Below, piece by piece: positions 34,456-44,456 of a DNA stretch of 64,000 nt (positions are counted from its first letter, which is position 1; each line of letters starts with the position of its first letter). The notes under the pieces are model-generated. The model did not search any database and was not told where the DNA came from. It saw only the letters and a program-made list of their open reading frames with translations. Location: assembly GCF_051233475.1 (NCBI RefSeq), contig NZ_JBKFGH010000013.1, positions 186,001 through 250,000 of the forward strand, in the 5' to 3' direction. Made by a program: the position numbers and the translations under genes. Source of the stretch: Bacillus_BU sp051233475. Its GTDB lineage: Bacteria; Bacillota; Bacilli; Bacillales; Cytobacillaceae.

Positions 34456-35570
34456 AAATACTTGTAATGGGATTTACAAAAATTAAATATATGCCTTATA
34501 TGAATTTCTATATTGAGAATATAGATTGTGAAGAAAATGAGGTCCATTTGATTTATTGGAATAGAGATTGTAAAAATGAATCGAAGCCTTCTGGAAAGAT
34601 AATCTACCATGAATTATCTTTATATCAGGAAGATGATGTAAAAAAATACAAAAAAATACTTAACTTTTACCGGTATAGACATTTTGTTCTAAATGTTCTG
34701 AAAGAAGAACGATTTGATTTAGTCATTGTTTTACATTCTATCCCAGGAGTTCTTATATGTGATTACCTTACGAGGGCTTACAAAGGGAAGTATATACTTG
34801 ATTATCGTGATTATACTTATGAGTTTGTTACGTTATATAAGAGGATTATCAATAAATTGGTGAACAACTCACACTCAACTTTTGTTAGTAGTAATGCCTT
34901 TAGAGAAATTTTACCTATTTCCGACAAAATATTTACTTCACACAATCTACTAGTGGATTCTTTGAATCATAGGAATGCCTTTGCTGTCAGAGATTTACCT
35001 ATTAGAATATCCTTTTGGGGATTTATACGGCATGAGGAAATAAATAGAGAAATAATAAAAAAATTAGCGAATGACAGACGGTTTGAACTCCATTTTTATG
35101 GAAGAGAGCAAACAGTGGCGATTAATCTTAAAAATTATGCTGGTGAAATAGAAGCAAAAAATGTTTTCTTTCATGGAGAATATAAACCAAATGATAGATA
35201 TGAATTTGCTAAGTCAACATCTATAATTCATAACTTATACGATAATGAAGTAAAACAAATGGCAGTAGCAATGGCTAACAAATACTACGATGGAATTATT
35301 TTTCGAATTCCACAAGTATGTAACCTTGGGTCTTATATGGGTGAGGAGGTTACAAGAGCTGGTGTTGGGTTAGCTTGTGATCCATATTCTGATAGGTTTG
35401 CCGATAAAATTTTTGAGTATTACACCAACTTGGATTCGGTAAAATTCACCAAAAATTGTGATATGGAATTAAATCGTGTGATGGATGAGTATAATGCGGG
35501 AATTACTGTAATTAAAAAAGCTACTTTTGATCAGGTTAACAAAAATGAAATTAATATGAATTTACATTAG
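34452..35570 (+). CDS. Probable glycosyltransferase (divergent GT-B)
   Basis: The 372-residue protein has the layout of a GT-B enzyme: an N-terminal Rossmann-like half with LVIVLHSIPGVLICDYL and KYILDYRDYTYE, then ISFWGFIRHEEINREIIKKL and VFFHGEYKPNDRYEFAKS. It lacks strong donor-site motifs, so the sugar is unknown. Translation is coupled to the preceding gene by the ATGA overlap. It is followed after 52 nt by another glycosyltransferase. Confidence 0.7.
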   Translation: MKILVMGFTKIKYMPYMNFYIENIDCEENEVHLIYWNRDCKNESKPSGKIIYHELSLYQEDDVKKYKKILNFYRYRHFVLNVLKEERFDLVIVLHSIPGVLICDYLTRAYKGKYILDYRDYTYEFVTLYKRIINKLVNNSHSTFVSSNAFREILPISDKIFTSHNLLVDSLNHRNAFAVRDLPIRISFWGFIRHEEINREIIKKLANDRRFELHFYGREQTVAINLKNYAGEIEAKNVFFHGEYKPNDRYEFAKSTSIIHNLYDNEVKQMAVAMANKYYDGIIFRIPQVCNLGSYMGEEVTRAGVGLACDPYSDRFADKIFEYYTNLDSVKFTKNCDMELNRVMDEYNAGITVIKKATFDQVNKNEINMNLH

Positions 35571-35622
35571 TTTGTTATGTAATTTTAGTAAACACATTCT
35601 ACTGTAAAGGAGGATTAGCAGT

Positions 35623-36810
35623 ATGAAAAAAGGGAATAATTCTCACCGGTTATTGTATATTTCTAGTTTAATCGATGCTTCAACTTATAAGATGCTTTTT
35701 ACGCAGAAAGAAAAACCAATGCACGCAGCAAATAAATATCACACTCTTCTTTGTCAAGGTTTGGCGGAAAATGGGATGGATGTTCGAGTATATTCATCAC
35801 TTCCTATCAACCGTTCCAATTGTTTGAAGAGATTTATACGTGTTCCTGATAAAAAAGATAGTGGCGTTACAACGCATTATATTCCAGTAATTAATTTTCC
35901 TATAATTCGACATGCTATGGTATTTATAAAATGTTTTTTTGCGGCGCTTACCGCCCCAAGAGGAACAAATGTAATTTACGATGTTCTTGTTGTTTCTGCA
36001 GCATGGGGTGCGGCATTAGGTGCTTCATTACGGCGACTAACAAAGGTGGGAATCGTAACAGACTTACCAGAATTCATGCAAATATCTTCAAATAGAACAA
36101 TGCTGAAGATAAATAATAGACTTCTCAAAAAATGTGATGGCTATGTTTTTCTTACTGCTCAGATGAATGAAAAGGTTAATGTGAAAAAAAAACCGTTTAT
36201 TGTTCTTGAAGGACATGTCGATAGTAAAATGAGAGAACGGAATCACTCTCCGTTCGGCAACCTCAAAAAAAGGATAATTATTTATGCTGGGCTACTTCAT
36301 GAGAAATATGGAATCGCCAATTTATGTAATGCTTTTATAAAATGTTCAAAAAGTAATGAGGAATTACATTTATTTGGTGATGGAGATTATGTTTCTAAAA
36401 TTCATGAACTTTGTCTGTTACACGATAATATTAAATATTTTGGGAACCAGCCAAATAAGGTGGTTGTTGAAAATGAGCTCAATGCAGTATTACTTGTCAA
36501 TCCCAGACCATCATACGGTGAATTCACTAAGTATTCATTTCCATCTAAGACATTGGAATATATGGTATCTGGTACACCCGTATTAATGACAAAACTTCCA
36601 GGTGTTCCAAATGAATATGCCGAGTACGTATATATTGTAGATGATGATACTGAAGGTGGATTAGCTAAGGAAATGAGGAGAGTTCTTGATAAGGACAACG
36701 AGGAACTCGAACGTTTCGGTAAGGAAGCAAAGAATTACGCACTCAATAAGAAAAATAATATTATTCAGGCAAAAAGATTACTAAAATTTATTTTTTCATT
36801 TAAAAAATGA
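35623..36810 (+). CDS. Glycosyltransferase, GT4-like
   Basis: The 395-residue protein has GT4-type features: an N-terminal half with LLYISSLIDASTY and GIVTDLPEFMQ, then IIIYAGLLHEKYGIANLCNA, LFGDGDYV and YSFPSKTLEYMVSGTPVLMTK near the nucleotide-sugar site. It is cytosolic. AAAGGAGGA lies 9-10 nt before ATG 35623. The acceptor and donor cannot be read from sequence. Confidence 0.85.
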   Translation: MKKGNNSHRLLYISSLIDASTYKMLFTQKEKPMHAANKYHTLLCQGLAENGMDVRVYSSLPINRSNCLKRFIRVPDKKDSGVTTHYIPVINFPIIRHAMVFIKCFFAALTAPRGTNVIYDVLVVSAAWGAALGASLRRLTKVGIVTDLPEFMQISSNRTMLKINNRLLKKCDGYVFLTAQMNEKVNVKKKPFIVLEGHVDSKMRERNHSPFGNLKKRIIIYAGLLHEKYGIANLCNAFIKCSKSNEELHLFGDGDYVSKIHELCLLHDNIKYFGNQPNKVVVENELNAVLLVNPRPSYGEFTKYSFPSKTLEYMVSGTPVLMTKLPGVPNEYAEYVYIVDDDTEGGLAKEMRRVLDKDNEELERFGKEAKNYALNKKNNIIQAKRLLKFIFSFKK

Positions 36811-36868
36811 TTTATTAAAATAACCAATATTGCCCTATTGTTAAAAAATTCTGAAGGAGAGCGATCTT

Positions 36869-38140
36869 ATGAACATACTGTGGTTATGTAATAAAGCCTT
36901 GCCAGGAATAAGTGAGAAGTTAGGCCTTAAAGATAATAATAGTGGTGGTTGGCTTAATGGTGCTTATGAGGGCTTAAAAAATAGAACGGATATTAATTTA
37001 GCTATATGCTTTCCTTCTGAAATCCCTGAAGAGCTAGTAATTGGAGAATATGACTTACTAAAATATTATGCTTTCAAACAATCAAAAAAGCCAATCTATA
37101 ACTATGACCCAAACTATGAAAGTATCTTTAGAAAAGTTATAAATAATTTTAAACCTGACATTGTTCACATATGGGGAACGGAATATTCTCATTCGCTTGC
37201 AATGGTCAGAGCCTTTGGAAATTCTCAACGGACTGTAATTAGCATACAAGGACTTTGTAGTGTTTACGAAAAGCATTATTATGCAGGACTGCCTCAAAAT
37301 ATCGTAAATAGATTTACTTTCCGAGATTTAGTCAGAAGCGATAATATTCGTAGACAAAGAACTAAATTTAAAAAGAGAGGCTTGTTTGAAGAAGAAGCTT
37401 TAAGATGTGTTAATTATGTAATTGGGCGAACAGATTGGGACAAAGCTTGTACTGAGCAGATAAATCCAAATGTTAATTATTTATTCTGTAATGAAACCCT
37501 ACGTAATTATTTTTATCAACATAAATGGAATATTGATAACTGTGAGAGGCACTCAATATTTGTTAGCCAATCAAATTATCCCATAAAAGGGTTTCACAAA
37601 TTAATTGAGGCGATGCCAGGTATAATTAGGCGTTTTCCAGATACAAAAATATATACCACTTCAAAGGATATTAGGAAAATACCTTTCTATAAGTTAGATA
37701 CATATAATAAATACCTAATTTCTCTGATCAAAAAATATGAACTAGATCAGAGTATTGTTTTCCTTGGAAATTTAAATGAACATGAAATGGGGGAAAGATA
37801 TATCCGTTCTCATGTATTTGTTTCCGCATCATCTATAGAAAATTCGCCCAATTCGGTAGGTGAAGCAATGCTTTTGGGTGTTCCTACTGTTTCATCTGAT
37901 GTTGGCGGAGTTAAAAACCTAATTCTTCATGGGAAAGACGGTCTAATTTTTCCAGAAGACGAATCTTACATGTTAACACATTATGTATGTAAAATATTTG
38001 ATGATGATAAATTAGCAACATTTCTGTCAAACAATGCAAAAAATAATGCTAAAGCTATTTATGATAAAGAAACAAATGCAGCGACTCTTAATAGTATTTA
38101 TAATCAAATATTTTTTACTTTTGAAGGAGAGAATGTATGA
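36869..38140 (+). CDS. Glycosyltransferase, GT4
   Basis: The 423-residue GT-B protein shows the retaining-transferase E-x7-E element in SIENSPNSVGEAMLLGVPTV, followed by SSDVGGVKNLI and GLIFPED. The N-terminal half includes PDIVHIWGTEYSHSLAMVRA, typical for GT4 acceptor domains. It overlaps the next gene by 4 nt (ATGA), so the two are co-translated. GGAGAGCG precedes ATG 36869. Confidence 0.9.
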   Translation: MNILWLCNKALPGISEKLGLKDNNSGGWLNGAYEGLKNRTDINLAICFPSEIPEELVIGEYDLLKYYAFKQSKKPIYNYDPNYESIFRKVINNFKPDIVHIWGTEYSHSLAMVRAFGNSQRTVISIQGLCSVYEKHYYAGLPQNIVNRFTFRDLVRSDNIRRQRTKFKKRGLFEEEALRCVNYVIGRTDWDKACTEQINPNVNYLFCNETLRNYFYQHKWNIDNCERHSIFVSQSNYPIKGFHKLIEAMPGIIRRFPDTKIYTTSKDIRKIPFYKLDTYNKYLISLIKKYELDQSIVFLGNLNEHEMGERYIRSHVFVSASSIENSPNSVGEAMLLGVPTVSSDVGGVKNLILHGKDGLIFPEDESYMLTHYVCKIFDDDKLATFLSNNAKNNAKAIYDKETNAATLNSIYNQIFFTFEGENV

Positions 38141-39072
38141 CGGCACCTGTAATTCTTTTTGTTTATAATCGATTGGATCACGTTAGGAAAACAATTGAAG
38201 CCTTAGCTATAAACACATTAGCTAAAGATAGTGAACTATTTATTTTTTCCGATGGTCCTAAAAATGAGGAAACTATAGAAGGTGTACTTGAAGTTAGAAG
38301 ATATATTAATTCAGATTTTGTACGAAATTCATTTGCGAGGGTAATAATAGAAGAGTCTAAACATAATATGGGGCTTGCAAACTCTATTATTAATGGTGTT
38401 ACCAAGGTGATAGAAAAATATGGGCGTGTTATTGTTATTGAGGACGATAATGTTAGCTCACCAGATTTCCTTTCTTATATGAATGAGTGTCTCGAATTTT
38501 ATAAAGAAGATGAAAGAATATGGTCAATAGGAGGATTTAGTTTCATAAAGCATTTTCCGAAAGATTATAATCAGGATGTTTATCTTATAGGAAGAACTTG
38601 TAGCTATGCGTGGGCTACCTGGAAAGATAGGTGGTCTAAAGTAGATTGGAATGTAACAGATTACTATAGTAATTTCCGTTTCAACTTTAAACGTAGGTTT
38701 AAGTTTAATAGACACGGAAATGATCGAGCTAGTATGCTCGATGCACAAATGTATCATCAAATTGATTCATGGGCGATACGTTTTTGTTATGCAGAATTTG
38801 TGAATAATATGTTCACTGTTTATCCTCGCGTTTCTAAAATATCCAATATAGGTCATGATGGAAGCGGCACACACTTTAATAGAGTGTCATTATCTTCAAT
38901 CAAAAATGATCCTTTTAATGTACAAATTGATGGTCAAACTCACAAGTGTAGTTTATCTCACAATGTAATGCCAGACAAAAGAATTATCAGGGATTTTGCA
39001 AATAGTTTTAATGAATCAAGATGGAGATTACTACGAAGATACATCGGCTCAATTATTCGTTTCGGGACCTAA
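38137..39072 (+). CDS. Glycosyltransferase, GT-A (family 2-like)
   Basis: The 311-residue protein starts APVILFVYNRLDHVRKTIEAL, and has FIFSDGPK and the metal-binding VIVIEDDNVSSPDFL (DXD region at about 102-104), all features of GT-A enzymes. Related proteins in polysaccharide loci are annotated as sugar transferases; the linkage is unknown. The SYAWATWKDRW motif is shared with such family members. Confidence 0.85.
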   Translation: MTAPVILFVYNRLDHVRKTIEALAINTLAKDSELFIFSDGPKNEETIEGVLEVRRYINSDFVRNSFARVIIEESKHNMGLANSIINGVTKVIEKYGRVIVIEDDNVSSPDFLSYMNECLEFYKEDERIWSIGGFSFIKHFPKDYNQDVYLIGRTCSYAWATWKDRWSKVDWNVTDYYSNFRFNFKRRFKFNRHGNDRASMLDAQMYHQIDSWAIRFCYAEFVNNMFTVYPRVSKISNIGHDGSGTHFNRVSLSSIKNDPFNVQIDGQTHKCSLSHNVMPDKRIIRDFANSFNESRWRLLRRYIGSIIRFGT

Positions 39073-39130
39073 AATACTGTCATTTAAGAAACGTAATATG
39101 TGTTAATTATAATAGAAATGAGTAATGTAA

Positions 39131-40387
39131 ATGGAACATGTAAAAAACTTAAATAATCTCTCTAATTTTATGCAAGACAAAACTAAAAAAGATCAATATT
39201 GGTATAATCTACTGGTAGTAGCTGCCTTTTCATATAATTCTATACTTCGTTATTTTATAGAGGTTTTTGAACGGATACCATTCATAAATTATTTTAGTGG
39301 GTTTGTAGTTCCTATAATGTATATTTTTTTAATTGCAATGTGCTTGAAAGGGATATTAAGCTTTGTACGACTTCGTGACATACTCTTTATTTTTGTTTTT
39401 ATAATACTTTTATTATTAACTTGGCTTATTAGGCCTGAAAACGGGATCTATATTCGTGAATTTTTACCAGAAATTTTGTTATTTTATTTACCATTTTATT
39501 TTTTGGGATTATCTTTTATTACAAATAAAAGCATGATTAATTGGCTATATCGTGTGTCTTTGGTAGCTTTAATGATTAATTGGGCATATCTTGCATATTA
39601 TTATTCAACGGGCAGAGTTTTTCATATTGACAGTATGTATGAATCTTATACTATGTTGTTACATGTTATGATAATTGTTTGGCTTACGTTGAGAAAGCTA
39701 ACAATAACGAAATTGATGTTTTCTGTCGCTGGTTTTTTATATCTTTTATCGATGGGGACCAGAGGTCCAATTGTTATTTTACTCTCTTTTATAGTTATAT
39801 ATATAATTTTCAAGACAGCAAGAAATATAAAAATAAAAATCTTATTTTTTATATTATTTATTGTTTTATCGTATATATTTTTATTTACTAATGTAATAAC
39901 AGAAATAGTTAAATGGATCAGTACAATCATTGAATCGATGGGGTTATCTACTCGGGTTTTAGATTCATATTTGTATGGTCATGCACAAGATAGTATTGAT
40001 GAGCGAACTAATATATATACACTATTATGGTCAGCCCTTTGGGATAAACCAATTACAGGATATGGTATATACGGTGAGTATCCATTTATAGGTTGGTCGG
40101 CGCATAATTTATATCTACAAATGTGCTTTGAATTTGGATTAATAGTAGGTCCTATCTTAATAATGATATTCATAAGTATTTCTGCACAGGCTATCTTTAG
40201 AAATGTAGATCCTATAGCCAAAGAATTCGCATTGATATGGGTATGCTATATATTTATTCAAGGCTTTTTTGGGGGAAATGTTATAAGTTTTTATGTCTTT
40301 TTTTCATTAGGATATTTTCTTAGACTAATTCGTTTAAAAAAGTATTATATAAAAATATTACGAAAAAATAGAGTGCCAAAATTATAA
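39131..40387 (+). CDS. Wzy-like polysaccharide polymerase
   Basis: The 418-residue integral membrane protein has about ten hydrophobic helices and a larger loop near 280-320. It carries the O-antigen ligase/polymerase signature region with SMGTRGPIVILLS and GYGIYG...WSAHNLYLQMCFEFGL. It would join lipid-linked repeat units on the outer face, with the modulator proteins setting length. The ribosome binding site is weak. It is the only polymerase candidate in the window. Confidence 0.87.
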   Translation: MEHVKNLNNLSNFMQDKTKKDQYWYNLLVVAAFSYNSILRYFIEVFERIPFINYFSGFVVPIMYIFLIAMCLKGILSFVRLRDILFIFVFIILLLLTWLIRPENGIYIREFLPEILLFYLPFYFLGLSFITNKSMINWLYRVSLVALMINWAYLAYYYSTGRVFHIDSMYESYTMLLHVMIIVWLTLRKLTITKLMFSVAGFLYLLSMGTRGPIVILLSFIVIYIIFKTARNIKIKILFFILFIVLSYIFLFTNVITEIVKWISTIIESMGLSTRVLDSYLYGHAQDSIDERTNIYTLLWSALWDKPITGYGIYGEYPFIGWSAHNLYLQMCFEFGLIVGPILIMIFISISAQAIFRNVDPIAKEFALIWVCYIFIQGFFGGNVISFYVFFSLGYFLRLIRLKKYYIKILRKNRVPKL

Positions 40388-40445
40388 TGTGAGTAAAATT
40401 ACGATTAATACTTGTAATCAATTGAAATGGATTTGGAGGCAAATA

Positions 40446-41711
40446 ATGCGTTTTATAATATTAATGAATATAAATAAGAATACAGCCCAGAATTATAGAG
40501 TTGTTAGGTTGTTAGTGGAACAACTAGAAAAAAGAGGCCACTATGTGAACTGCGTATTTCCTTCATATACAATTAAGGAGTATAAAAGTAATAAAAAAAG
40601 AAAAGGTGTTTATACATTTTTTTATTATAAACCAGCTGAATACTCCAATCATTTCTTATATAGTCTTTCAGAATTTAAGAATAGGCCACTAAAGTTGATT
40701 ACTTTGCTTATTTCTAAACCACTTTATAGTATTAAATATTTGATTGATCGTACATTGCAAGCTCTAGGAATAAGAAATATTGAGGAACTTAGATATAAAC
40801 GGTGTCTCGAAGCTGCAAATAGAAAAATAAATGCAGATATAGTGGTTGGAATAAGTAATCCTTTTTCATCCGCAATGACAATGGCCATTGCAACTGGCTC
40901 TTATAAAAAAATATGGTATCAAATAGATCCACATTCATTAAACGGTATTATGAAAGAAAATGAATTAAATTATGAAATTGAGAGAGAACAATTTATATAT
41001 GAACAATCTGATAATGTTATTGTTCAACCTTTAGCATATAAAGAAATTAGAACATCACCATTTTTTCCGTATTTGGAGAAATGCAATTCCATGCAATTCC
41101 CTTTAATAAGACCAGTTAAGCATAAATTAAGTTCTAGCCCCTTTAATTTCGACAAAAAATACATTAATTGCGTATTTGCTGGAGCTCTAACGCAACGCAT
41201 AAGAAGACCCGAATATATGTTAAGTTTATTTAATGCATTAAGTAAGTATAGAATAAAGCTTCATATATGGAGTGGTGATTTGCAAGCAGCTCAAAGACAG
41301 CAGCTCGCTTCCCTATTAAGTAATAATGTTGAATTTCATGGTTCACTTGAATACAATAGTATGATTTCAGTTTTAAATGAAGCAGATATATTAGTTAACC
41401 TAGGAAATAGTAAATCAAACCAATTTCCGTCAAAACTTCTTGATTATATATCCATAGGGAAACCTATTTTAAATATATATAAGATAGATAATTGTCCAAC
41501 TTTGGACGTAATAGAGCAATACCCACTGGGTATAAATGTATCAGAGAAAGAGGATATTGATGATGCTTCTAAAATAGTTATGGATTTTATAGAAGAATAC
41601 AAGGGTAGAACCATACCGTATAAAGAGGTGGAAAGTTGTTTTAGAGAATTTACACCTGAACAAGTAGCTGATAAATTTTTGAATATATGCACAAAGGTAA
41701 GTGCTATGTGA
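40446..41711 (+). CDS. Probable glycosyltransferase (GT-B)
   Basis: The frame is open from 40389, but GGAGG at 40435-40439 stands 6 nt from ATG 40446, and the protein then begins MRFIILMNINKNTAQNYRVV as GT-B acceptor domains do. The 421-residue product includes INCVFAGALTQRIRRPEYML, VEFHGSLEYNSMISVLNEADILVNLGN and NQFPSKLLDYISIGKPILN, which line the donor site. The substrate is unknown. Confidence 0.82.
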   Translation: MRFIILMNINKNTAQNYRVVRLLVEQLEKRGHYVNCVFPSYTIKEYKSNKKRKGVYTFFYYKPAEYSNHFLYSLSEFKNRPLKLITLLISKPLYSIKYLIDRTLQALGIRNIEELRYKRCLEAANRKINADIVVGISNPFSSAMTMAIATGSYKKIWYQIDPHSLNGIMKENELNYEIEREQFIYEQSDNVIVQPLAYKEIRTSPFFPYLEKCNSMQFPLIRPVKHKLSSSPFNFDKKYINCVFAGALTQRIRRPEYMLSLFNALSKYRIKLHIWSGDLQAAQRQQLASLLSNNVEFHGSLEYNSMISVLNEADILVNLGNSKSNQFPSKLLDYISIGKPILNIYKIDNCPTLDVIEQYPLGINVSEKEDIDDASKIVMDFIEEYKGRTIPYKEVESCFREFTPEQVADKFLNICTKVSAM

Positions 41712-41893
41712 TCTATTACTCGATACCTGAAAGCTGACTTATAAAATTTATTTAGAAATTACCGCTAAAGGTTCTTCATAGATACCATTGTCTTTAGGTC
41801 TTTATCTTTATACGCACATAAGAAGGACAGTTAGTAAATATTAAAATTGTCCTATTTATTAAGTTTAAATAGTAATATCTTGGAGGATTCTTT

Positions 41894-43348
41894 ATGAAAA
41901 GTACTAGAAATAGTATCTTTGGAGGAATAGTATGGAGGTTTTTGGAGCGTATTGGTGCACAAGGTGTTTCGCTAATTGTTTCTATCATATTAGCTCGTCT
42001 TTTATCACCAAATGATTATGGTATGGTTGCATTAGTTACTGTTTTTACGAACTTTGCAATGATATTCGTTGTTTATGGCTTTGGTAGTGCACTGATACAA
42101 AAAAAGGATTCTGATGTAGTTGATTTTTCCACCATATTTTATTTCAATATAGCCACAGGTATCATATTATATTTTATTCTTTTTTTTACTGCGCCTTATA
42201 TTGAAGCATTCTATAATGTTGATGGTTTGTCTCTGATAGTGCGCATAATGGCGCTATCTGTGATTATATCAAGTATTAACAACGTTCAACAGTCGTATGT
42301 TTCGAAGACAATGCAGTATAGGTTATTTTTTTATTCTACTTTAGTTGGTACGTTAGTTTCAGCTATTGTGGGTATTTACATGGCATATGAAGGTCTTGGT
42401 GTTTGGGCTCTAGTTACACAAAACTTATTGACCCAATTGATAGGTGTGGTTGTTTTATGGTTTACAGTTAAATGGCGTCCAAAATTAGTGTTTTCTTTTA
42501 AACGTCTAAAAGAATTATATCATTATGGATGGAAGATTATGGTTGTAGGGTTATTCGATACAGTATACAACGAGTTAACTAGTTTAATTATTGGAAAATT
42601 GTATACTTCTGAAGATTTAGCTTTTTTCAACAAGGGACAACAATTTCCAAAGCTTATTGTTACAAATATCAATTCATCGATTGATTTAGTATTGTTTTCC
42701 GCCATGTCAGAAGTCCAGGATGAAATAGATAGAGTAAAAAGGTTAACTCAACGATCAATTAAAACTAGTACCTATATAATTGCTCCAATTATGATGGGGT
42801 TAGCAGTATGTGCAGACCAAATAATAGAACTGTTATTAACTAGGAAATGGCTCTCCGTAGTACCATTTCTTCAAATATTCTGCATAATATACTTTTTTAT
42901 ACCGATAAATACTGCCAATTTACAAGCAATCAAAGCAATTGGAAGAAGTGATATATTCTTAAAGTTAGGGATAATAAGAATTATAGTAGGTATCACCGTT
43001 TTAGTTTTTTCAATGTGGTATGGTGTATATGCAATGGCATTAAGTGCGGTTATAACTATGATAGCAAGTGTATTTATTAATGCATATCCTAATAAAAAAT
43101 TGATTGGTTATGGTTATATTGAGCAAGTCAAAGACATGCTTCCTAGTATTATTCTTTCCTTTATGATGGGCGCTATTATAAATATAATAAATTTTATTGA
43201 CATGAATACGATATTATTACTCATTTTAAAAATAGTTGTGGGAATAGTTTTTTACATTTGTATTTCATGGTTATTTAAGGTTGAAAGTTTTTTATATTTA
43301 TTAAACATTATTAAAAACTATTTACCAAAACGTAAATTATTAAAGTAA
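41894..43348 (+). CDS. Wzx-type oligosaccharide flippase
   Basis: The 484-residue protein has the MOP/polysaccharide-transporter pattern: an N-terminal amphipathic start (FGGIVWRFLERIGAQGVSL), LARLLSPNDYGMVALVTVF and about 12-14 helices. It moves the undecaprenyl-linked repeat across the membrane for Wzy. The similarity is to the WzxC/TuaB group. TTGGAGGA precedes ATG 41894. The 182-nt gap before it contains a weak AGGACA...TGTCCT hairpin. Confidence 0.92.
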   Translation: MKSTRNSIFGGIVWRFLERIGAQGVSLIVSIILARLLSPNDYGMVALVTVFTNFAMIFVVYGFGSALIQKKDSDVVDFSTIFYFNIATGIILYFILFFTAPYIEAFYNVDGLSLIVRIMALSVIISSINNVQQSYVSKTMQYRLFFYSTLVGTLVSAIVGIYMAYEGLGVWALVTQNLLTQLIGVVVLWFTVKWRPKLVFSFKRLKELYHYGWKIMVVGLFDTVYNELTSLIIGKLYTSEDLAFFNKGQQFPKLIVTNINSSIDLVLFSAMSEVQDEIDRVKRLTQRSIKTSTYIIAPIMMGLAVCADQIIELLLTRKWLSVVPFLQIFCIIYFFIPINTANLQAIKAIGRSDIFLKLGIIRIIVGITVLVFSMWYGVYAMALSAVITMIASVFINAYPNKKLIGYGYIEQVKDMLPSIILSFMMGAIINIINFIDMNTILLLILKIVVGIVFYICISWLFKVESFLYLLNIIKNYLPKRKLLK

Positions 43349-43402
43349 TAAAAAATTGCTTTTGTAGAATATAAATAATATAAATTTTTTGGAGGATAAG
43401 AC

Positions 43403-44440
43403 ATGTTTAAAAATAAAACTTTACTAATTACAGGCGGTACAGGATCTTTCGGAAATGCTGTTATGAAAAGATTTTTAGATACAGATATTAAAGAAATCCG
43501 AATTTTTTCTCGTGATGAAAAGAAGCAAGATGATATGAGAAAATTCTACAAAAATGATAAGCTTCGGTTTTATATTGGCGATGTAAGAGATTTAAAATCA
43601 ATTAAAAATGCTATGCATGGAGTAGATTATATATTTCATGCCGCAGCTCTAAAGCAAGTACCTTCTTGTGAGTTTTTTCCACTAGAGGCAGTAAAAACAA
43701 ATGTTTTAGGGACAGATAATGTTCTAACTGCTGCCATCGAATATGGTATTAAAAAAGTAATCTGTCTTTCGACTGATAAAGCAGCCTATCCAATTAATGC
43801 AATGGGGATTTCAAAAGCTATGATGGAAAAAGTTTTTGTGGCAAAGTCAAAAACTGTTTCTCCAGATAAGACTCTTATTTGTGGTACGAGATACGGTAAT
43901 GTAATGGCCTCACGTGGATCTGTTATTCCATTGTTTATTGAACAGATTAAAAGTGGACAGCCGTTAACTGTTACAGACCCAAATATGACGAGATTCCTTA
44001 TGAGTCTTGAAGAGGCGGTTGAGTTAGTAATTTTTGCTTTTCAAAATGCTGAAGCAGGAGACATTATGGTTCAAAAATCTCCAGCTAGCACTATTGGTGA
44101 TCTAGCCCAAGCTATAAAGGAATTATTTAATGCGGAAAATGAAATTAAAATTATTGGAACCCGTCATGGAGAAAAACGTTATGAAACACTTCTTACAAAA
44201 GAAGAATATGTAAATGCAGAAGATTTACCAGGTTTCTATAGAGTGCCTGCCGATCAAAGGGATCTTAACTATGATAAGTACTTTGCAGAGGGTGACCAAA
44301 AGTTAAGTTCAGTTGAAGAATATAATTCTGATAATACACAGATTCTTACTATTGAAGAAATCAAAGAAAAATTACTTGAGTTAGATTATGTTCAAAGCGA
44401 ATTAAGTGAGTGGAACAAAAAAGTTCACGTGTTAAACTAG
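43403..44440 (+). CDS. capE: UDP-GlcNAc 4,6-dehydratase/5-epimerase, CapE-like
   Basis: The 345-residue short-chain dehydrogenase matches CapE/WbjB. It starts the UDP-L-FucNAc pathway by dehydrating and epimerising UDP-GlcNAc. NAD(P) binding is at TGGTGSFG (10-17). The STDKAAYPINAMGISK segment (123-138) carries the unusual Met-x3-Lys (Met134, Lys138) in place of Tyr-x3-Lys, together with the Asp125-Lys126 pair. GGAGG precedes ATG 43403. capF and capG homologues follow directly. Confidence 0.94.
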   Translation: MFKNKTLLITGGTGSFGNAVMKRFLDTDIKEIRIFSRDEKKQDDMRKFYKNDKLRFYIGDVRDLKSIKNAMHGVDYIFHAAALKQVPSCEFFPLEAVKTNVLGTDNVLTAAIEYGIKKVICLSTDKAAYPINAMGISKAMMEKVFVAKSKTVSPDKTLICGTRYGNVMASRGSVIPLFIEQIKSGQPLTVTDPNMTRFLMSLEEAVELVIFAFQNAEAGDIMVQKSPASTIGDLAQAIKELFNAENEIKIIGTRHGEKRYETLLTKEEYVNAEDLPGFYRVPADQRDLNYDKYFAEGDQKLSSVEEYNSDNTQILTIEEIKEKLLELDYVQSELSEWNKKVHVLN

Positions 44441-44456
44441 AGGGTGGAATAACAAT